Shown here piece after piece: positions 7,478 through 18,302 of a stretch of DNA of 64,000 nt (the first letter of the stretch is position 1; each line of letters starts with the position of its first letter). The stretch comes from Corynebacterium meitnerae (GTDB taxonomy: Bacteria; Actinomycetota; Actinomycetes; Mycobacteriales; Mycobacteriaceae). The notes under the pieces are model-generated. The model made no database searches. It was not told the DNA's origin and was given only the letters and a program-made list of their open reading frames with translations. The position numbers were made by a program, and so were the translations under genes. The stretch spans positions 62,001 through 126,000 of the forward strand of contig NZ_JAKMUS010000005.1 in NCBI RefSeq assembly GCF_027570075.1, written 5' to 3'.

Positions 7478-9316
7478 CTACGCTTCAAGCTGTTCTCCCA
7501 GTTCGAGCCACTCCATTTCCAGCTCTTCACGCTGGTCACGCAGCTGCGACAGCTCACCCGACTTCACCCCAATGGCCTCAAAATCAGGGTCAGCCTCCCC
7601 CGACATCGCCGTAATCTCCGCCTCGAGAGCCTCCGCCTGCGCGTCCAGCTTCTCAATCTTGCGCTCCAGCGCACTCATCTTCTTCGACACCTCGCGCCAT
7701 TGCTGCGGGCTCAGAGCTTTTTCGCTTGTCGACGTCTCTTGCGCCTTCTTCCCATCCTTCTTCCCATCCTTCTTCCCATCTGCCGCCCCCAGATCCAGCA
7801 CACCGGACTGCGCACCCATCCCCTCACGGCGCTGCAGATACTGCTCGATGCCGCCGGGCAGGTTGGTCAGTTTTCCGTCTCCGAACAGCGCATAAGTGAC
7901 GTCAGCAATACGCTCGATCAAGTACCGGTCGTGGGAGATGACCACGAGCGTTCCCGGCCAACTATCCAGGAGGTCTTCGAGTTCCTGGAGGGTGTCGATG
8001 TCGAGGTCGTTCGTCGGCTCGTCGAGAAGCAACACATTCGGCTCACTCATGAGCACGCGTGTGAGTTGAAGGCGACGACGCTCACCGCCCGACAGATCCC
8101 CGACTGGCGTGCGCTGACGCTTCGGGCTGAACCCGAGACGTTCTGCCAGCTGAGAAGCGGACATCTCCTTCTTCCCCATCGTGATGTAGGTGGCCACATC
8201 TTCCACCGCATCAATGACCCGGCGCGAGGGGTCCAGATCATCCAGCTCCTGGCGCAGCCACCCAATCTTGGTGGTCAGGCCTTGAATCCGCTTGCCGGCT
8301 GCCAGCGGGTAGTCCCCCGCCAGGGTGCGCAGCAACGTGGTCTTGCCGGAACCATTCACGCCGACGAGGCCAATGCGCTCCCCCGGCGCCAAACGCCATG
8401 TCAGGTGATCCACGAGCGTGCGCCCATCCGGCGCGTCGATACGCGCGTCCTCCAGCTCAATAACCACGCGGCCCTGGCGCTGCTTAGAAAACGCCATGAG
8501 CTCCACCGTGTCGCGCGGTGCCGGAACATCCGCGATCAAGGCTTCTGCCGCCTCAATGCGGTAGCGCGGCTTCGACGTGCGTGCTGGCGCACCGCGACGC
8601 AGCCATGCCAACTCCTTGCGCGCCAAATTCTGGCGGCGCTGCTCGATCGCATCCGCCTGGCGCGCACGCTCCGCACGCGCAAACGTCCAGTCGTTGTAGC
8701 CGCCCTCGTAGACATCCACCTTGCCGTCGTGGACTTCCCACGTCAGCGTGGCCACTGTGTCCAGGAACCAACGGTCGTGCGTGACCACGACGAGAGCGAG
8801 CTTCCGCTTCATCAAATGGTCCGCCAACCACTGCACGCCTTCAACGTCCAGGTGGTTCGTCGGCTCGTCCAGAACGATCAAATCCAGATCCCGCACGAGT
8901 GCGGCAGCGAGGTTCACTCGGCGGCGCTCACCACCAGAGAGCTGCCCCACCGGTGTATCCAAACCCAGGTCAGCCACTCCGGTACCAGCCAGCACCTCAC
9001 GGACCTTCGCATTGGAAGCCCACTCATAGACCTCCAAGCCGAGAGGCTCCACCACGGCTTGCCCCACCGTCATGTCCTCCGGCAGATCAAAACGCTGCGT
9101 GACCACCGCCATGCGCAAGTCATTAGCGTGCGAGACACGCCCCTCATCCGGGGACTCAATACCAGTGAGCACTTCCAACAGCGTTGTTTTGCCACCGCCG
9201 TTGAGCCCCACCACGCCGATACGGTCGCCGGTTTGGACACCAAGGGACACTTTGTCCAACAGGGTCTTCAACCCCCAGGTTTTGGACACATTTTCCAGGT
9301 TGATCAGGTTTGCCAT
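7478..9316 (-). CDS. ABC-F family ATPase (Uup/EttA type)
   Basis: Soluble tandem ATPase of 612 aa, acting on ribosomes in characterised members. Two nucleotide-binding domains are seen, each with Walker A (VGLNGGGKTTLL near residue 37; VGVNGSGKTTLL near 320), signature LSGGERRRVNLA / LSGGERRRLQLT and Walker B (LIVLDEPTNHLD / VLLLDEPTNDLD). The linker between them is Arg-rich. The C-terminal 90 residues form a predicted coiled coil (KKMSALERKIEKLDAQAEALEAE), as in Uup, preceded by a repeated DGKK stretch. No TM segments. The exact subfamily is uncertain. Confidence 0.9.
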   Translation of the reverse strand: MANLINLENVSKTWGLKTLLDKVSLGVQTGDRIGVVGLNGGGKTTLLEVLTGIESPDEGRVSHANDLRMAVVTQRFDLPEDMTVGQAVVEPLGLEVYEWASNAKVREVLAGTGVADLGLDTPVGQLSGGERRRVNLAAALVRDLDLIVLDEPTNHLDVEGVQWLADHLMKRKLALVVVTHDRWFLDTVATLTWEVHDGKVDVYEGGYNDWTFARAERARQADAIEQRRQNLARKELAWLRRGAPARTSKPRYRIEAAEALIADVPAPRDTVELMAFSKQRQGRVVIELEDARIDAPDGRTLVDHLTWRLAPGERIGLVGVNGSGKTTLLRTLAGDYPLAAGKRIQGLTTKIGWLRQELDDLDPSRRVIDAVEDVATYITMGKKEMSASQLAERLGFSPKRQRTPVGDLSGGERRRLQLTRVLMSEPNVLLLDEPTNDLDIDTLQELEDLLDSWPGTLVVISHDRYLIERIADVTYALFGDGKLTNLPGGIEQYLQRREGMGAQSGVLDLGAADGKKDGKKDGKKAQETSTSEKALSPQQWREVSKKMSALERKIEKLDAQAEALEAEITAMSGEADPDFEAIGVKSGELSQLRDQREELEMEWLELGEQLEA

Positions 9317-9338
9317 GATGCAACCAGTCTAGGCACGC

Positions 9339-10277
9339 CTACAGCAGCATCGCGCCAGCGGCTGGACCATGCGTGACAAAGCCCTCCACTGCACCGCTAC
9401 GCGTGATTTCTTCCACGACCGTCTGTGCTGTCTCTCGGTCAGGACACAGCGCCGCCACCGTTGGGCCGGAGCCGGACACCATCGCGCGAATCGCCCCCGC
9501 CATTTCGGCATCCCGAATGAGTGCCTTCAACCGCGGATGCAACGCCACCGCCGCTGCTTGCAGGTCATTGTGCATCACTGCGCCGACCTGCACCGGGTCC
9601 CCCGACAGCAGCGCCCGGGACAACAGCGTGGTGTCCATGTGGGGCACCAAGGAGACGTCGTTAAAGCGCATCTCATCCAGCTTTTCAAAAACCGCGCCGG
9701 TGGACAGCCCCACCCTGGGGTTCAAGAAAGCGAACCAGTACTGGCCACGCCCCATCATAGGCACCAGCGCATCGCCGCGGTCCGTCCCCAAAGCAATCCC
9801 GCCCATGAGGGCAAACGGCACATCGGCCCCGAGTTCAGCTGCTATCTCTTGCACCCGCTCTGCCGGTACCTCGAAGCCATGCTGCGACATGTATCCCACG
9901 GCTGCTTTGATCGCTGCCGCAGCATCCGCCGAACCACCGGCCATTCCGCCGGCGACAGGGATGGTTTTGTCCACTTCAATCCGGACTGGTGGCACGTGAG
10001 CGCCGTCGCAAATCGCATTCACTGCGCGCCAGGCCAGATTCTTTGGCGTATCCAAATCCTCATCCGGCACCCGTACGTGGCAGGTCGTGTTCATGCCTGC
10101 CACTACGCCGGAGGTGACCTGAGCGTCTGGTTCCGGGATCAGCGTGACCGTTTCCGTCCGGTCAACTGCCATGAACACGGTGGAAAGCTCGTGGTAGCCA
10201 TCCCCACGTACCTCCCCTACCCCCAGGTGCAGGTTGACCTTACCGTTCGCCCGTGCGGCAGAAAGCGTCACATTCAC
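9339..10277 (-). CDS. ispE: 4-diphosphocytidyl-2-C-methyl-D-erythritol kinase
   Basis: GHMP kinase of the non-mevalonate isoprenoid pathway; it phosphorylates the 2-hydroxyl of CDP-methylerythritol. 312 aa. The substrate motif [10 protein letters not shown] is at residues 12-21, the ATP loop [15 protein letters not shown] near 108, and the C-terminal GSGPTVAAL near 280. The start is GTG at 10277 and overlaps the rsmA stop (GTGA), so the two are translationally coupled, as in other actinobacteria. Confidence 0.95.
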   Translation of the reverse strand: MNVTLSAARANGKVNLHLGVGEVRGDGYHELSTVFMAVDRTETVTLIPEPDAQVTSGVVAGMNTTCHVRVPDEDLDTPKNLAWRAVNAICDGAHVPPVRIEVDKTIPVAGGMAGGSADAAAAIKAAVGYMSQHGFEVPAERVQEIAAELGADVPFALMGGIALGTDRGDALVPMMGRGQYWFAFLNPRVGLSTGAVFEKLDEMRFNDVSLVPHMDTTLLSRALLSGDPVQVGAVMHNDLQAAAVALHPRLKALIRDAEMAGAIRAMVSGSGPTVAALCPDRETAQTVVEEITRSGAVEGFVTHGPAAGAMLL

Positions 10278-11134
10278 AACGCGCTCACTTCAGCCAAACG
10301 GACAAAGTCTTCCACCGCCAACTTCTCCCCACGAAGCTGCGGATCAATGCCGGCTGCGCGCAATGCTTCCTCAGCTGCAGTAGCCGAACCGTACACACCG
10401 GCTAAGCAGGCGCGGAGGGTTTTGCGGCGTTGGGCAAAGGCTGCGTCGATAAGCGGAAAAACCTTGTCACGCACTGAGCGCGACCATCCCTTGTCCTTCA
10501 CATCGATGTGAACGAGCCCCGATTCGATATTCGGCGCTGGCCAGAAGACATTTTTGCCGATCGTTCCCGCGGTCCGCACATCCCCGTAGAAGGATGCCTT
10601 CACGCTGGGCACGCCATAAATCTTGGTGCCTGGATCGGCAGCGAGCCGTTGCGCGACTTCCAGCTGCACCATCACCAGGACGGTGCGAATGGAAGGAAAT
10701 TCCGCCAGCAAATGCAGCAGCACGGGGACGGCGACGTTGTACGGCAGATTAGCCACGAGTGCCGTCGGTTCACGGCTGAGATCCGCCACCGTCACCTTCA
10801 TGGCATCCGCCCCCACGACCTCAAGCTTGTGTGCGTGGGACGGGGCGCGCTCGCCCACAGTTACCGCGAGGCGACCAGCCAAACGGGGATCAATCTCCAC
10901 CGCGATGACGTGTTCTGCGACGTCAATAAGCCCCAACGTCAAGGAGCCCAGTCCGGGGCCCACTTCAAGGACCGTCTCCGCATCTCCCAACTCCGCAGCA
11001 GCAACAATGCGACGCACAGTGTTGGGGTCATGGACAAAGTTTTGCCCCAATTTCTTGGTCGGGGCAACGTCCAGTTCCTCCGCCAGCGCGCGAATATCTG
11101 GCGGGTTCAGCAGGTGAGAGTCCTCTACGGTCAT
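10274..11134 (-). CDS. rsmA: 16S rRNA (adenine1518/1519-N6)-dimethyltransferase
   Basis: KsgA/RsmA enzyme that dimethylates two adjacent adenosines near the 3' end of 16S rRNA, 286 aa. The N-terminal [12 protein letters not shown] segment, the SAM motif [13 protein letters not shown] and the catalytic [11 protein letters not shown] (NLPY) are all present. The start MTVEDS at 11134 is chosen because longer frames run back into rpf2. A TANNNT element seven bases upstream suggests a second, leaderless transcript besides read-through from rpf2. Confidence 0.95.
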   Translation of the reverse strand: MTVEDSHLLNPPDIRALAEELDVAPTKKLGQNFVHDPNTVRRIVAAAELGDAETVLEVGPGLGSLTLGLIDVAEHVIAVEIDPRLAGRLAVTVGERAPSHAHKLEVVGADAMKVTVADLSREPTALVANLPYNVAVPVLLHLLAEFPSIRTVLVMVQLEVAQRLAADPGTKIYGVPSVKASFYGDVRTAGTIGKNVFWPAPNIESGLVHIDVKDKGWSRSVRDKVFPLIDAAFAQRRKTLRACLAGVYGSATAAEEALRAAGIDPQLRGEKLAVEDFVRLAEVSAL

Positions 11135-11144
11135 ACCTCGGAGA

Positions 11145-12428
<1,284 letters not shown>

Positions 12429-12479
12429 TCACAGCCACATCAATCACACCCGTTATCAGCACCCACAGGCGCACCTATT

Positions 12480-13316
12480 TCACACCCCGAAAACGCGACT
12501 GAAGGTCTCCCCCACTTCGGCCGCGAGATCCTCCACTGTCATGCCACGTGCTTCTGCAACAACATGCGCGGTGTGCCCAATCAGTGCAGGCTCATTGCGC
12601 GCGCCACGGAACGGTTCCGGCGTCATGTACGGCGCATCCGTCTCAATGAGCAGCTGCCCGGTCGGGGCAAGTGCCGCTGCCTCACGGAGTTCGTCGTTAC
12701 GCTTGAACGTCACATTGCCCGCAAAAGACAGCACGTAGCCGCGGTCAATCGCCTCACGCGCGACGTCGAGAGGCGAAGAGAAACAGTGCAGCATGACATG
12801 CTTCGGCTGCGGCGCATCCGCGAGAATGCGCATCATGTCCGCATCGCCCTCGCGGTTATGGATCATCAAGGCCTTGCCGGAATCCACGGCGAGTTGAATG
12901 TGCCAACGGAACGCTTCTTCCTGCACGTCCAACGGTGCGGTCCGGTCTGGGTCATGCTTGATCCAATAGGTGTCAATGCCGGTCTCCCCGATGGCCACGC
13001 AGCGCTCATCAGCCGCCATCTGTGTGAGACGCTCGCGCGCCGCCTCGTCGAGCTCCCCCGCGCGCGTCGGATGGATCGCACATGCAGCAAACACGCGGGC
13101 ATTGAAGTGCGCGGCCTGCAAAGCAAGCTCCGCCTCGTCAAGACCATCGCCGACCGTGCAGATGCGCTCAACGCCGGCATCGACAGCGCGTTCAACGATC
13201 GCATCCACCTCATCTTTGGTGCGGGCGCGGGCGGAGGCGAGGTGAGTGTGGGCGTCGATAAGCCCAGCAATTCGCTCGGCAGGAACAGGCGTGGGGCGAG
13301 GTTTCTTCTTCGACAT
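12480..13316 (-). CDS. TatD family metal-dependent DNase
   Basis: Metal-dependent hydrolase of 278 aa, a TIM-barrel nuclease of the TatD/YcfH group. Metal-binding motifs are DAHTHL (residues 21-26), GETGIDTY, MIHNREGD, LHCFS and the C-terminal IETDAPYM. The start at 13316 (MSKKKPRP) is taken because the 222 further residues of open frame upstream are antisense to the gene at 13341. The gene lies upstream of rpf2 on the same strand with a 198-base gap. Confidence 0.93.
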   Translation of the reverse strand: MSKKKPRPTPVPAERIAGLIDAHTHLASARARTKDEVDAIVERAVDAGVERICTVGDGLDEAELALQAAHFNARVFAACAIHPTRAGELDEAARERLTQMAADERCVAIGETGIDTYWIKHDPDRTAPLDVQEEAFRWHIQLAVDSGKALMIHNREGDADMMRILADAPQPKHVMLHCFSSPLDVAREAIDRGYVLSFAGNVTFKRNDELREAAALAPTGQLLIETDAPYMTPEPFRGARNEPALIGHTAHVVAEARGMTVEDLAAEVGETFSRVFGV

Positions 13317-13340
13317 GAATTCCAGCCTATCCTCGAGCAC

Positions 13341-13733
13341 ATGACATTCCACGACATCGATGCTGCAACCCGCACCCAAATCGACCGTGACCTCGCCGAA
13401 GCCGCCGTCGCCGGAATCAATGGATCCGTCCGCGACATCGTCGCTTCCTTCGAGGAGACCTTGAGCGACTACCTCTCCCTCGATCCCGACCTGCGCCGCA
13501 CGTACTCCCGCGGCAATGTCGCGCGCATGTACGGCACCGCGCTCGGCGACGCATTCATTCGTGAGCACGGTTTCGAGTGGCAATTGCTTATCGACGCCTA
13601 CGGCACCGACCTCGTTGTCACCTCCCCCGACCGGGAGATGTACACCGCTCCCCTCGTGGTGGTGGACACGCGCTTTGAGGATGAGAAAACGGGGAAGCTC
13701 ACAACTTTTATTGAGCAGTTTTTGGGCGACTAG
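13341..13733 (+). CDS. Small conserved protein, DUF3806-like
   Basis: 130 aa, divergent from tatD with starts only 25 bases apart. No signal peptide or TM. The central part (GTALGDAFIREHGFEWQLL followed by an EYGTD-like DAYGTDLVV and a charged C-terminal helix) resembles the small DUF3806 family as I remember it. Function unknown. A much longer open frame reads in from position 12564, but that part is antisense to tatD, so the first convincing ATG (13341) is used. Confidence 0.72.
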   Translation: MTFHDIDAATRTQIDRDLAEAAVAGINGSVRDIVASFEETLSDYLSLDPDLRRTYSRGNVARMYGTALGDAFIREHGFEWQLLIDAYGTDLVVTSPDREMYTAPLVVVDTRFEDEKTGKLTTFIEQFLGD

Positions 13734-13754
13734 CTTGGGGCCTACATGAGGCAT

Positions 13755-13770
13755 TCGAACATCTGTTTGT
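13755..13770 (+). promoter_or_regulatory. LexA-like SOS box upstream of HNH gene
   Basis: TCGAACATCTGTTTGT matches the actinobacterial SOS box TCGAAC-N4-GTTCGA at 10 of 12 fixed positions. It is nested in a longer inverted repeat (ATTCGAACA at 13753-13761, TGTTCGAAT at 13774-13782). A second inverted repeat, GTTCG-CA-CGAAC, lies at 13818-13829. All are within 115 bases of the downstream ATG. Confidence 0.45.
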
Positions 13771-13866
13771 TTTTGTTCGAATAGCGGCGATCGCATGTCG
13801 CAGTGATGTGAAAGTATGTTCGCACGAACGTAAAACACATTCACGCGATATCCACACGGGGGAACC

Positions 13867-15309
13867 ATGACCCAACTGACTGACCGCCCGCCACAACCAC
13901 CAGAACCACCGCCGCCCAACCCCACGGCTTTCTTCGCCACGGAGAACCCCGACAACATCGATGCCATTGCCGGGATGGGCATGCGTGCTGCAATCCATGC
14001 GGTGTTTCACCACTACGCCACCGCTGATGAATTTGAAGGCTCCAAGGACCACGACACTGAGCTCGCCCGCATGTGCTCCGCCACAGGCTTATCCCTCACG
14101 GAAGTTCGCGGCGCTGTTTATGCCTATCGCAGCCTCAAAGATCTCCCCATGCTGCGTGCCCTCCAAGAAGCCACGCACCGCCTGGATCTGCGTCGTCTGA
14201 AGGCCATCGATCGCGCCATCAGCGTTCTCGGGGATACTCCTGATCCGGAGGTTTTCGCACTACTCGATGCCCTCCTAGTCACGCTGTTCACCCCGACCAA
14301 GCCGAACCAGGCGCTGCCCGGCGCGAACACCATCACCACTCGCCTGAACAAAGCTATCGGCGACATGGATTCCTCTGTGGCCTTTGATCAAAAGAAGCGG
14401 GAGAAGCGCGAAAAGGGGCGCACCCTGCTGCCCGGTGAATGCGAAGTCACCTTCCACGATGGCTACTACCACGGCTCCTCAGGTATGACCATGATCGCCG
14501 ACCACGCGACATCAGCCGCCGTTAAAGCCTTCATCGGCGAAACCGCGAAAGAACACGGCATCACTGATGATGAGGCCACATTGCTCCTCCTCACCGGAAA
14601 GATCGCCCCCGCTGCGAACGCCCGCGTCTACGGCTACGCTCCCAAGAACTCAGACGGCACCATCGACGAGTCCGCTTCCGTATTCATCCCCGGCCACGGT
14701 TTCACCACAGCCACCGGAACCGAGATGTTCCATTCTTTTGACCCAAAACTTGTGGACATGGATGCCGCCGCCACGCGCAGTATCGACGGCTACGTTCCAC
14801 CCGCTGACATCGCCGCCTTCGTCCGCGGCCGTGACGGCACTTGCATCTACCCCGGCTGCGACCGCACTGCCTGGGAATGCCAGCTCGACCACCGCATCGC
14901 CTACGGCCTCGGCGGCTCAACAACAGCGAACAACCTCTACTGCCTTTGCCAGAAGCACCATAATGTAAAAACCGATCGCAGGGCGTTCTACCTGGTAGAC
15001 CCCACAACCGGCGACGTGGTTTGGCTCTTCTCCGATGGCACCTACGCGCTGGCTGACCGGAACGGATTCATCAACAGCCAGGTCACCGAAACCACACCAC
15101 GCTGGAAGCAGACCATCAACGATGTAGAGCGCCTCAAGCGCACCCGCTCCCGCTTCTTTGCCAAGTGCCACCGGGTGCTCGATGTTTTTGAGGAAAACTT
15201 CGACTACGAAGAATGCCTCAAATCACTGTCCGCCCTTGAACGCGAATACGGGATGGAATTTCCCTTCCATCCCGTACCGTTCCCGGAAGAACCGGAGGTT
15301 GATTACTGA
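13867..15309 (+). CDS. DUF222 / HNH endonuclease (13E12 repeat family)
   Basis: 480 aa. The DUF222 region occupies about residues 30-290. A C-terminal HNH nuclease motif spans about 318-365, with CIYPGCDR, the His-bearing [24 protein letters not shown] and a final Lys/Asp-rich region. The Cys pairs could bind a structural zinc. The proline-rich N-terminus ([12 protein letters not shown]) is typical. Such genes are multicopy in mycobacteria and corynebacteria (13E12 family) and of unknown role; several are SOS-induced. It sits between two housekeeping genes and overlaps the convergent metG end by seven bases. All catalytic residues look intact, so it may be active. Confidence 0.9.
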   Translation: MTQLTDRPPQPPEPPPPNPTAFFATENPDNIDAIAGMGMRAAIHAVFHHYATADEFEGSKDHDTELARMCSATGLSLTEVRGAVYAYRSLKDLPMLRALQEATHRLDLRRLKAIDRAISVLGDTPDPEVFALLDALLVTLFTPTKPNQALPGANTITTRLNKAIGDMDSSVAFDQKKREKREKGRTLLPGECEVTFHDGYYHGSSGMTMIADHATSAAVKAFIGETAKEHGITDDEATLLLLTGKIAPAANARVYGYAPKNSDGTIDESASVFIPGHGFTTATGTEMFHSFDPKLVDMDAAATRSIDGYVPPADIAAFVRGRDGTCIYPGCDRTAWECQLDHRIAYGLGGSTTANNLYCLCQKHHNVKTDRRAFYLVDPTTGDVVWLFSDGTYALADRNGFINSQVTETTPRWKQTINDVERLKRTRSRFFAKCHRVLDVFEENFDYEECLKSLSALEREYGMEFPFHPVPFPEEPEVDY

Positions 15310-17132
15310 ACAGGCGCCCACTCTGGGCCGGTCTCACCCAATTCTGGGTCGAGCTTGGCGATGAGCGGCTGTGGCTTCTCCAGCTTCGTGCCTGGGGCAA
15401 CATCGACGCGGCCCCATGTTGCCTGCTGCGTGGTGTAGTCACCGGTGATGACTGGGTAGCTCTGGCCCTTCTCCGGAAGGCCAACACCGATCAGGTCCAG
15501 ATCCTCATCGTCCGTGACCTCTTCCACGCGCGGGGTGGCGGCCCAGATGCCGTCGCGGCCGAGGGTCTCGTGGACCTTCTGCGCGGTGTGCGGGATGAAC
15601 GGGGTGAGCATGGCGTTGCAGTCCGAGACCACCTGGAGTGCGGTCCACAGCACGGTGGCGAGGCGCTCGCGCTGGGTCTCGTCCTTGGCCAGCTTCCACG
15701 GCTCCTGGTCGGCGATGTAGGCATTCGCTTCGCCGACGACGTGCATGATCTTGGTGATGGCGTTCTTGAACTTTGCGGCCGAAAGTTCCTCGCCGGCCTC
15801 AGCGAAGGTGCGCTCAGCCAGATCAAGGATGGCGTGGTCCGCGTCAGTGAGCGTGCCCGGAACGGGGACCTCACCGAAGTTCTTGTGGGCCATGGACACG
15901 GTGCGGTTAACCAGGTTGCCCCAGCCGTTCGCCAACTCATTGTTGATACGGCGGACGAACTCGTCCCAGGTGAAGTCCGTGTCATTGTTCTCTGGGCCGG
16001 CAACCGCAATGAAGTAGCGCAGCGGGTCCGGGCCGAACTCCGCGAGGAAGTCCTTCACGTAAATAACAACGCCCTTGGAGGAGGAGAACTTCGAGCCGGA
16101 CATGGTGAGGAACTCAGAGGAGACAACCTCAGTAGGCAGGTTGAGCTCACCAAGTTCGTGGCGCTCGCCACCCTTTGCGCCCTTTCCGGCGTAGCCGAGC
16201 AGCTCACCCGGCCAGATCTGGGAGTGGAAGGTGATGTTGTCCTTGCCCATGAAGTAGAAGCCCGGGGTTTCCGGATCCTGCCAGAAGTCCTTCCACGCAT
16301 CCGGATTACCGGTGCGCGCTGCCCACTCGATGGAGGCAGAGAGGTAGCCGACAACAGCGTCAAACCAGACGTAAAGCTTCTTGCCCGGGTCATTCTCCCA
16401 GCCCTCAACCGGAACCGGGATACCCCAGTCGATGTCGCGGGTCATGGAACGCGGACGCATGTCCTCCAGCAGGTTGAGGGAGAACTTGAGCACGTTCGGG
16501 CGCCAGTCTTCGCGGGCTTCGAGCCAGGTCTTCAACGCGTCGTGAAGCGCGGGCAAATCGAGCATGAAGTGCTCGGTCTCCACGAACTCCGGGGTCTCGC
16601 CGTTGATCTTGGACACCGGGTTGATCAGGTCAACCGGGTCGAGCTGGTTACCGCAATTGTCACACTGGTCGCCGCGAGCGTCGGTGGCGCCACAGATCGG
16701 GCAGGTGCCCTCGATGTAGCGGTCAGGGAGGGTGCGGCCAGTGGACGGGGAGATCGCACCCTTGGTGGTCTCCTTGATCATGTAACCGTTGGTGTACAGG
16801 CCCTTGAACAGCTCCTGCACCACCGCGTAGTGGTTACGGGTGGTGGTGCGGGTGAACAGGTCATAGGACAGACCCAAGCCAGCAAGGTCCTCGACGATCT
16901 GGCGGTTGTAGCGGTCCGCCAGCTCCTTGACGGTCACGCCTTCCTTGTCCGCCTGGACAAGCAGCGGGGTGCCGTGCTCGTCGGTGCCGGAGACCATGAG
17001 CACGTTGTTGCCCACCATGCGCTGGTAGCGGGCGAAGACGTCGGACGGGACACCGAAACCGGCCACGTGACCGATGTGGCGTGGACCGTTAGCGTACGGC
17101 CATGCCACGCAGACGAGAACGTTTTTTTGCAT
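15303..17132 (-). CDS. metG: Methionyl-tRNA synthetase
   Basis: Class I aminoacyl-tRNA synthetase that charges tRNA-Met, 609 aa. The HIGH motif is RHIGH at residues 18-22. The zinc knuckle has two CxxC pairs (CPICGA and CDNCGN, about 143-160), and the KMSKS equivalent is KFSSSKG near residue 350. The anticodon-binding helical domain follows. No C-terminal EMAP domain is seen, as in mycobacteria. It is downstream of the MFS gene by 21 bases on the same strand. Confidence 0.96.
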   Translation of the reverse strand: MQKNVLVCVAWPYANGPRHIGHVAGFGVPSDVFARYQRMVGNNVLMVSGTDEHGTPLLVQADKEGVTVKELADRYNRQIVEDLAGLGLSYDLFTRTTTRNHYAVVQELFKGLYTNGYMIKETTKGAISPSTGRTLPDRYIEGTCPICGATDARGDQCDNCGNQLDPVDLINPVSKINGETPEFVETEHFMLDLPALHDALKTWLEAREDWRPNVLKFSLNLLEDMRPRSMTRDIDWGIPVPVEGWENDPGKKLYVWFDAVVGYLSASIEWAARTGNPDAWKDFWQDPETPGFYFMGKDNITFHSQIWPGELLGYAGKGAKGGERHELGELNLPTEVVSSEFLTMSGSKFSSSKGVVIYVKDFLAEFGPDPLRYFIAVAGPENNDTDFTWDEFVRRINNELANGWGNLVNRTVSMAHKNFGEVPVPGTLTDADHAILDLAERTFAEAGEELSAAKFKNAITKIMHVVGEANAYIADQEPWKLAKDETQRERLATVLWTALQVVSDCNAMLTPFIPHTAQKVHETLGRDGIWAATPRVEEVTDDEDLDLIGVGLPEKGQSYPVITGDYTTQQATWGRVDVAPGTKLEKPQPLIAKLDPELGETGPEWAPVQ

Positions 17133-17153
17133 GGTTCTACCTTACGTCCCCGC

Positions 17154-18302
17154 TCATGTGATTGAAGTTCGCCCCCGCTTGAGCACAACCCACAGAGCAA
17201 AAGTGAGGGCAGCGCACACCGCGGCCCAGACGCCAAAGGCTGCGTGAGCATCCCATGTGTCCGCGACCAGGCCAAGGACAGGACGCGTTCCCACCATGAC
17301 TATTCCGCCGGTAAGGGAGACGAGGGACAGCATCATCGCGCGGTTTTTGGCGGTGGAAAGCTCCGATACCCAGATATCGCAGTAGGTCGTGCCAACGGCG
17401 TAGAACAGGCCCAGGGTGACCAAGCTCAGCAGTGCCACGGACTGATGCAGTCCCGGCGCCCACACGCCGAAGCACATCAGGGCGATACCGGCGACGGAGA
17501 GGACAAGAACGCTGTCCCGATCCCACCGGACGCGGCCCACCAGCCAGGCACCCACGAGTTGTGCCACGGCGAAGCCGGCGAACAGGAAAGAGATGTTGGC
17601 TGGACTCAATCCCACTTCCATCCCCAGGGGTTGGAAGACCATCTGGATGCTCCAACCAGCCACGAGCACGATGGCGCCAGCGGCAATGGCTGTACGCATG
17701 CTACCGGTGAGTGCTGCCCGAACAGGAACGCGCGCCTGGTGCTGTTGGGCGGCAGAGACGTCCGGCAGGCTCACCGCCAGTGGGATGACGGCAAGTGCCA
17801 AAACAGCGGTGAGGGTGAACGGCAGCGTCACCGAAATCTCATAGAGTGACCCCGCCGAAACAAGCGAGACCAGCATCGCGATCGCAGCGCAGATACGCCG
17901 CACCCGGACGTATTCGACACCACCCGCGGCGCCATCTTCAGCACTATCGTGTCCCAGCTCCCAGCCATAAGCCGTGAGCAAACCCGACACGAGCGCCCAC
18001 AGCACACCCCACACCGTCCAGGCAAGGATCAATCCCGGCATGGTGGTCACAGCAGCGATAAGGAAGAAGGTCACCGCCGTGCCCACCAGGGTGAGGTAGA
18101 GGGATTTCTTGCGCCCAATCCGGTCTGACAGCCAGCCGGCGGGCACCTCACCGATGGTGGCCACGATGCGGAAAATAGCATCAGCCAGTGCGGCCTGCCC
18201 GATGGTGAAACCACGGTCAAGCAGGAAGAGGAGCCACACCGGAAACCAAAACTGGACTTCCAGGGCGGTAACGATGATTCCAAACCGGAGTTTGGTGCCC
18301 AT
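17154..18302 (-). CDS. Major facilitator superfamily transporter
   Basis: 382 aa with about twelve hydrophobic segments. Motif A (GWLSDRIGRKKSL) sits in the loop after TM2. The N-terminal half begins LRFGIIVTALEVQFWFPVW, typical of DHA1-like exporters in actinobacteria. Substrate unknown. Its ATG overlaps the stop of the upstream two-TM protein (TGATG), so it belongs to the same translational unit as the putative sensor pair at 18302-20618. Confidence 0.85.
   Translation of the reverse strand: MGTKLRFGIIVTALEVQFWFPVWLLFLLDRGFTIGQAALADAIFRIVATIGEVPAGWLSDRIGRKKSLYLTLVGTAVTFFLIAAVTTMPGLILAWTVWGVLWALVSGLLTAYGWELGHDSAEDGAAGGVEYVRVRRICAAIAMLVSLVSAGSLYEISVTLPFTLTAVLALAVIPLAVSLPDVSAAQQHQARVPVRAALTGSMRTAIAAGAIVLVAGWSIQMVFQPLGMEVGLSPANISFLFAGFAVAQLVGAWLVGRVRWDRDSVLVLSVAGIALMCFGVWAPGLHQSVALLSLVTLGLFYAVGTTYCDIWVSELSTAKNRAMMLSLVSLTGGIVMVGTRPVLGLVADTWDAHAAFGVWAAVCAALTFALWVVLKRGRTSIT

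Noticed and set aside
5554-7614. 686-codon open frame on the plus strand
   Set aside because: It lies antisense to the ceramidase-like gene, has no recognisable domain and a biased His/Arg-rich composition typical of a mirror frame in GC-rich DNA.
7433-9376. 647-codon open frame on the plus strand
   Set aside because: Antisense to the ABC-F gene, whose Walker and signature motifs are certain; no family pattern in this frame.
15570-17165. 531-codon open frame on the plus strand
   Set aside because: Antisense to metG; the sequence is a mirror of its codons and has no start context.
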